From contig JAPLCR010000006.1 of NCBI GenBank assembly GCA_026392135.1, forward strand, positions 4,551-14,507: a stretch of DNA of 9,957 nt, given 5' to 3'. Source of the stretch: Armatimonadota bacterium (GTDB lineage: Bacteria > Armatimonadota > Chthonomonadetes > Chthonomonadales > Chthonomonadaceae). Position 1 is the stretch's first letter, and every line of letters starts with the position of its first letter. The position numbers and the translations under genes were made by a program. Shown in pieces: positions 6,992 through 9,957 of this stretch. The notes beneath the pieces are model-generated. The model made no database searches. It worked only from the letters and a program-made list of their open reading frames with translations, and was not told where the DNA came from.

Positions 6992-8016
6992 GTACAAAAG
7001 CGCACATCGGGAGGTAAGTCTACGTTACAGGTTTCGCAGTGCTTGTGGGTAGCACGAGTTGAGCTTTGCGTGTCCTCACCGCAGTTTGGGCAGTAACGTA
7101 TCGTTGAAGACAACACTGTTTTACATTTTGGACACTGGTGCTGTGCGCCAAGTTGAGAGCCGCCTGTTAAGTCTTGCTCATACTGACCGTTCAGGATTTC
7201 GTCGTATTTCCCACTCTTCACCCAGTCGTCTAACCCCTTTGCACGATAAACCACCTGTGGGTGTTCTAGTTGCCATGTATACAGCATAAAAAGAATTGCT
7301 TTCGATACTCCATTTAACCCGTTGTTATCGGAGTGTTGTTGTGCCTGCTCCAAAAACGCATCTGTACTCGTCTCTGTGTGGAAGCGCGTAGAACCTGCGC
7401 CCAGTTTCAGTGTTGCGTTTAGCCCTACCTGAACATCCTGACACACCAGTAGCCCTGCCCTATCACAAGAGAACTCAGCTTGCCGCATCCACTCCAAAAA
7501 TCCTGCCATCAGTCCCATTCCTGCCAGTTTGCCAAGCCCCAGTGTCACCTGACCTATCTCCTCCAAGAGCGGCATAATCAGCCGTGCTAACATCAGATAG
7601 AGTACGTGTCCGCACTTGATATGCCCCAGTTCATGTCCAATAATGTACGCCAACTCCTCGTCCGTGAATGCATCTAATAACGAGCTTTGTAGAACTATAT
7701 AGGTTCTGCTTACGCCAGAGGTGTAGGCGTTATAGGTTGGTGAATAGCGCACATAAAGTTCGGGTTCAGGAACGTCAAGAGTGGCACAAGCCTCTTTTAG
7801 CATTCGATAGAGCGTAGGAAACTGCTTCTCACTACAGCGTATGGATTCAGCAGAGTTTCGGGCATAATCGATGTTATCCCAAAGCGACTCGTGGAACTTA
7901 CGAACAATAAGCGGTAGTATCGGCATCTTTTGCAAGTTGTCCAGAGCGGCTTTATCGGTAGTGCTTACAAAGGCGTTTGCACTCATAAGTGGAAATGTGC
8001 GGTGCGGGGTGGGCAT
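6970..8016 (-). CDS. M48-family zinc metallopeptidase with two C-terminal zinc ribbons
   Basis: The 348-residue protein has the M48 core. HELGH at 128-132 supplies His128 and His132, with catalytic Glu129. Glu181 in AEFSCDRAG is the expected third zinc ligand (the family's E-x3-D pattern). Between them lies a hydrophobic stretch (about 138-173) that may be a membrane hairpin. There is no N-terminal signal peptide. After a linker, two zinc ribbons follow: Cys295/Cys298 with Cys309/Cys312, and Cys327/Cys330 with Cys341/Cys344, each of CxxC-x10-CxxC form. M48 enzymes such as HtpX and the Oma1/Ste24 group degrade or process membrane or misfolded proteins; the ribbons could bind a partner or nucleic acid. 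The start at 8016 has AAGGAG at 8029-8034, 12 bases away, slightly long. A second Met at residue 12 lacks a ribosome site. The gene is divergent from the MFS gene and overlaps the ComEC-like gene tail to tail. Confidence 0.9.
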   Translation of the reverse strand: MPTPHRTFPLMSANAFVSTTDKAALDNLQKMPILPLIVRKFHESLWDNIDYARNSAESIRCSEKQFPTLYRMLKEACATLDVPEPELYVRYSPTYNAYTSGVSRTYIVLQSSLLDAFTDEELAYIIGHELGHIKCGHVLYLMLARLIMPLLEEIGQVTLGLGKLAGMGLMAGFLEWMRQAEFSCDRAGLLVCQDVQVGLNATLKLGAGSTRFHTETSTDAFLEQAQQHSDNNGLNGVSKAILFMLYTWQLEHPQVVYRAKGLDDWVKSGKYDEILNGQYEQDLTGGSQLGAQHQCPKCKTVLSSTIRYCPNCGEDTQSSTRATHKHCETCNVDLPPDVRFCTHCGNRV

Positions 8017-8032
8017 TGCGTTCGCTAACTCC

Positions 8033-8061
8033 TTATCCCATGTCAGGGAGCGTGGTATAAT
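8033..8061 (+). promoter_or_regulatory. Extended -10 promoter for the MFS gene
   Basis: TATAAT at 8056-8061 is a perfect -10 hexamer, preceded by TGG at 8053-8055 to give the extended TGnTATAAT form. Seventeen bases upstream is TTATCC (8033-8038), a weak -35 that an extended -10 can tolerate. Transcription would start near 8068 and give a leader of about 24 bases before the ATG at 8092. The -35 overlaps the ribosome binding site of the divergent M48 gene. Confidence 0.65.
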
Positions 8062-8091
8062 GAAATACGCCGTAGAAAGTCATAACTCCTC

Positions 8092-9399
8092 ATGAAGCAG
8101 TACGAAAAACCAGATGAAGGGTTACAAAATGTTTCGAGTAGTGAACCCGAAAATCCTCCCCAATCTTCGCCTGTACCACGCTCCCGCAATCCCTTTTATG
8201 CACTTACCTTCCCCAATTACCGCCTTTTTTTTATTGGTCAAAGCGTGTCCGTTATCGGAACTTGGATGCAAATTGTCGCACAGAACTGGCTCGTGTGGGA
8301 GTTGACTGGTATGGCGAAATGGCTAGGAATCGTGAACGGTGCGAATGCCATCCCTTACATTCTCTTTAGTATGTGGGGTGGGAAGGTTGCAGACCGCTAC
8401 CCGCGACGAGATATTCTGGTGGTTACGCAGATAGTTGCCATGCTGCTTGCTGGCGTACTTACCCTATTAACGCTGAGTCTATGGATACCTATACAGCCTT
8501 GGCATATCGCGGTATTAGCCGGTTTTAGCGGGATTCTGAACGCCTTTAACCTCCCTGCACAGCAGGCGTTTGTGACCGATATTATTGACGAGAAAGAGGC
8601 ACTAAGCAACGCAATAGCCCTGAACTCACTGCGCTTCAATTCTGCGCGGTTCGTGGGTCCCATGTTGGCGGGGTTAGTACTTGTAAAATGGGGGGCAGGA
8701 GTCTGCTTCCTGCTGAACGCGATAAGCTTTGCCGCCGTTATCCTCTCGCTGCTCAAGATGCAGTTGCCTTCGTTTATACCTCATAACCGTGACATCTCCA
8801 TGCGAGAGGGGATGATCTATATTCTGAACCATAGACCAACCCTTCGCAACGTTATTTTGATGGCGGCAGGGGCGATGTTCGTCTGGTCAGGGAGTACGCT
8901 GTTTCCTGTGATCGCCACGCACTTTAAGTTGCGCGAACGTGGTTACAGCTGGATGGTATCCGCGAATGGGATTGGGGCGATGCTCTGCGGTTTCCTGCTT
9001 GCATCCGTGTTTGAGGTAATACCGACTCGGACAAGAATCTACGTTGGAGCAGTGCTTTTTGGCTCAGCACTCTTTCTAGTTTCGATTGCCACCTCATTTA
9101 CAGCGGTACTTGGGCTTTTAATGGTCAGCGGGTTTGGGATGATACTGTGTGCGGCTAGCTCCAATACTTCGGTACAGAAGGGCGTACCAGAACACTTGAG
9201 GGGTAGGGTGATGGCGGTCTATTCGCTCGCGTTTCAAGGCGTAATGCCGTTTGGGGGGCTAATGGTGGGGTATATGGCAGACCGTCTCTCCGCACCTATA
9301 GCACTACGTATTAATGCCTCCATCTTCTTAGTAACTACGCTCGTACTCTTTGCGTGGAGCCAACATGAAAGAGTGTCGTACAACGCTCCTGACGGCTAA
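8092..9399 (+). CDS. MFS transporter, MFS_3/enterobactin-exporter-like
   Basis: The 435-residue integral membrane protein has about twelve hydrophobic segments, the usual length for the major facilitator superfamily. A proline- and serine-rich hydrophilic N-terminal tail (1-33) precedes the NPFYALTFPNYRLFFIGQ motif. That motif and the following WMQ segment are characteristic of the MFS_3 group, which includes the enterobactin exporter EntS. Loop 2-3 carries the MFS motif A as GGKVADRYPRR (96-106). It is probably a proton-driven exporter in the cytoplasmic membrane; the substrate (siderophore, drug or other) is unknown, and no siderophore genes are adjacent. ATG 8092 is the only sensible start because TAA at 8083-8085 closes the frame upstream. 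Unlike its neighbours it has no Shine-Dalgarno sequence; CTCCT sits just before the start instead. It is preceded by an extended -10 promoter and is divergent from the M48 gene. Confidence 0.92.
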   Translation: MKQYEKPDEGLQNVSSSEPENPPQSSPVPRSRNPFYALTFPNYRLFFIGQSVSVIGTWMQIVAQNWLVWELTGMAKWLGIVNGANAIPYILFSMWGGKVADRYPRRDILVVTQIVAMLLAGVLTLLTLSLWIPIQPWHIAVLAGFSGILNAFNLPAQQAFVTDIIDEKEALSNAIALNSLRFNSARFVGPMLAGLVLVKWGAGVCFLLNAISFAAVILSLLKMQLPSFIPHNRDISMREGMIYILNHRPTLRNVILMAAGAMFVWSGSTLFPVIATHFKLRERGYSWMVSANGIGAMLCGFLLASVFEVIPTRTRIYVGAVLFGSALFLVSIATSFTAVLGLLMVSGFGMILCAASSNTSVQKGVPEHLRGRVMAVYSLAFQGVMPFGGLMVGYMADRLSAPIALRINASIFLVTTLVLFAWSQHERVSYNAPDG

Positions 9400-9489
9400 G
9401 GCACGCCTCATAGACCAGTCTCATTCTCGTGTACTGCCGCCACCCCTGTTCAAAAGGGTAGGGTAAGTACTTGGAATTTCGGGTACTTC

Positions 9490-9951
9490 CTAAGCAGCAA
9501 TAGCTGGCTTCCTATTTCGCTGCGGTAGAGGGATATTAGGACCTCGTGCCCCTAACAGTGCAACCTCTTCCACCCTCTCCACCTCCCACAGAAGCGACAT
9601 TGCGCTGGCGCATAGAAGTGCAATGCGCCCTGCCTTTGCGCTTAGCTCATCCAGAGTATCGCTATGTGCGAGGTAGTATACAGGGCAGTCGCGGCTACCT
9701 ACCTGTGCCTGATTCCAGCCGGGTTGCTGAAATAGGCGGTCAAGATGACGTTTTGCGATATGCTCAGGGAGAGGGAACTGAATTGAGAGGTAGTAGCGAT
9801 TTGTGTAGTGTACGCTTATCTGTAGCCAATCACACCAGTCGCGCCCATCTGCCCACGTAATAAAGTGGTTAGAGCCATAGCCAACAATTTGTTGAATCTG
9901 GACTTCCATGTAAGTGGGAAGATTTAACGCGAAAGAACTCATTTTGAACAC
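9490..9951 (-). CDS. Unrecognised protein of about 153 residues, start at or beyond the window edge
   Basis: No family is recognised. The frame reads from GTG at 9951 to the stop at 9490 and stays open to the right edge, so the true start may lie outside. An alternative ATG at 9942 gives a 150-residue protein. Neither has a clear ribosome site inside the window. The product is soluble-looking and rich in tryptophan and tyrosine (WADGRDWCDWLQ near residues 33-44). The apparent order is: strands around LQISVHYT and YYLSIQFPLP, a helix HIAKRHLDRLFQQ, a strand VYYLAH, and a long helix from about 98 to 123. It ends in a short proline- and basic-rich tail. This alpha/beta order loosely resembles small YbjN or secretion-chaperone-like folds, but that is only an impression. 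There is no signal peptide or membrane segment. It is convergent with the MFS gene, 90 bases away. It is preferred over an opposite-strand frame at 9546-9860 because its composition is more protein-like. Confidence 0.6.
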   Translation of the reverse strand: MFKMSSFALNLPTYMEVQIQQIVGYGSNHFITWADGRDWCDWLQISVHYTNRYYLSIQFPLPEHIAKRHLDRLFQQPGWNQAQVGSRDCPVYYLAHSDTLDELSAKAGRIALLCASAMSLLWEVERVEEVALLGARGPNIPLPQRNRKPAIAA

Positions 9952-9957
9952 ACCATT

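Noticed and set aside
8397..8756. A 119-codon minus-strand open frame inside the MFS gene
   Set aside because: It is antisense to a clearly recognised transporter and has no motif.
9465..9488. AAGTAC/GTACTT hairpin between the MFS gene and the last gene
   Set aside because: The 6-bp stem with a 12-base loop is weak and lacks a T-run on either side; not enough to call a terminator.
9546..9860. A 104-codon + strand open frame opposite the last gene
   Set aside because: It starts with GTG without a ribosome site and its Pro/Arg/Ser-rich product looks like a reverse-strand reading; the minus-strand product is more protein-like.

Overview
This 10 kb window looks like an ordinary chromosomal segment of an aerobic, free-living bacterium. 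By eye the base composition is near 50% GC, gene density is high, and several genes have purine-rich ribosome binding sites. Aerobic respiration is implied by a heme A/heme O biosynthesis gene, which serves aa3-type or related heme-copper oxidases. That gene is a CtaA-CtaB fusion, an arrangement I recall from a few deep-branching phyla. Together with the mixed gene neighbourhood this makes an Armatimonadota-like or other non-model lineage possible, but the placement is a low-confidence inference. No insertion sequence, prophage, CRISPR array, tRNA or rRNA was recognised.

Layout. Positions 3-206 (+) are the C-terminal end of an IscA/HesB/ErpA-type Fe-S carrier whose start lies before the window. 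Positions 369-1973 (+) encode an M2/M3-type zinc metallopeptidase, closed by a strong hairpin at 1985-2025. Positions 2081-2845 (+) encode a xylose-isomerase-like TIM-barrel sugar phosphate isomerase/epimerase. Converging on it is the CtaA-CtaB fusion (3050-4885, -). Upstream of the fusion is a 357-base gene-free stretch in which 4974-5228 can fold into a long, nested, interrupted hairpin. Uridine phosphorylase udp follows (5243-6019, -). Divergent from it is a free-standing, membrane-anchored or secreted ComEC-like metallo-beta-lactamase-fold protein (6104-6991, +). Its 3' end overlaps by 22 bases the end of an M48 metallopeptidase carrying two C-terminal zinc ribbons (6970-8016, -). An MFS_3-type exporter (8092-9399, +) starts divergently from the M48 gene behind an extended -10 promoter. 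The window closes with an unrecognised 153-residue protein (9490-9951, -) whose start is at the window edge.

The genes do not form one pathway. Most are monocistronic and alternate in strand, with convergent and divergent pairs and little operon structure. The functions are Fe-S maturation, heme A synthesis, pyrimidine nucleoside salvage, peptide turnover, possible sugar metabolism and efflux. I see no convincing undescribed multi-gene system. The most unusual items are the potentially structured gene-free region, the CtaA-CtaB fusion and the zinc-ribbon M48 protease.
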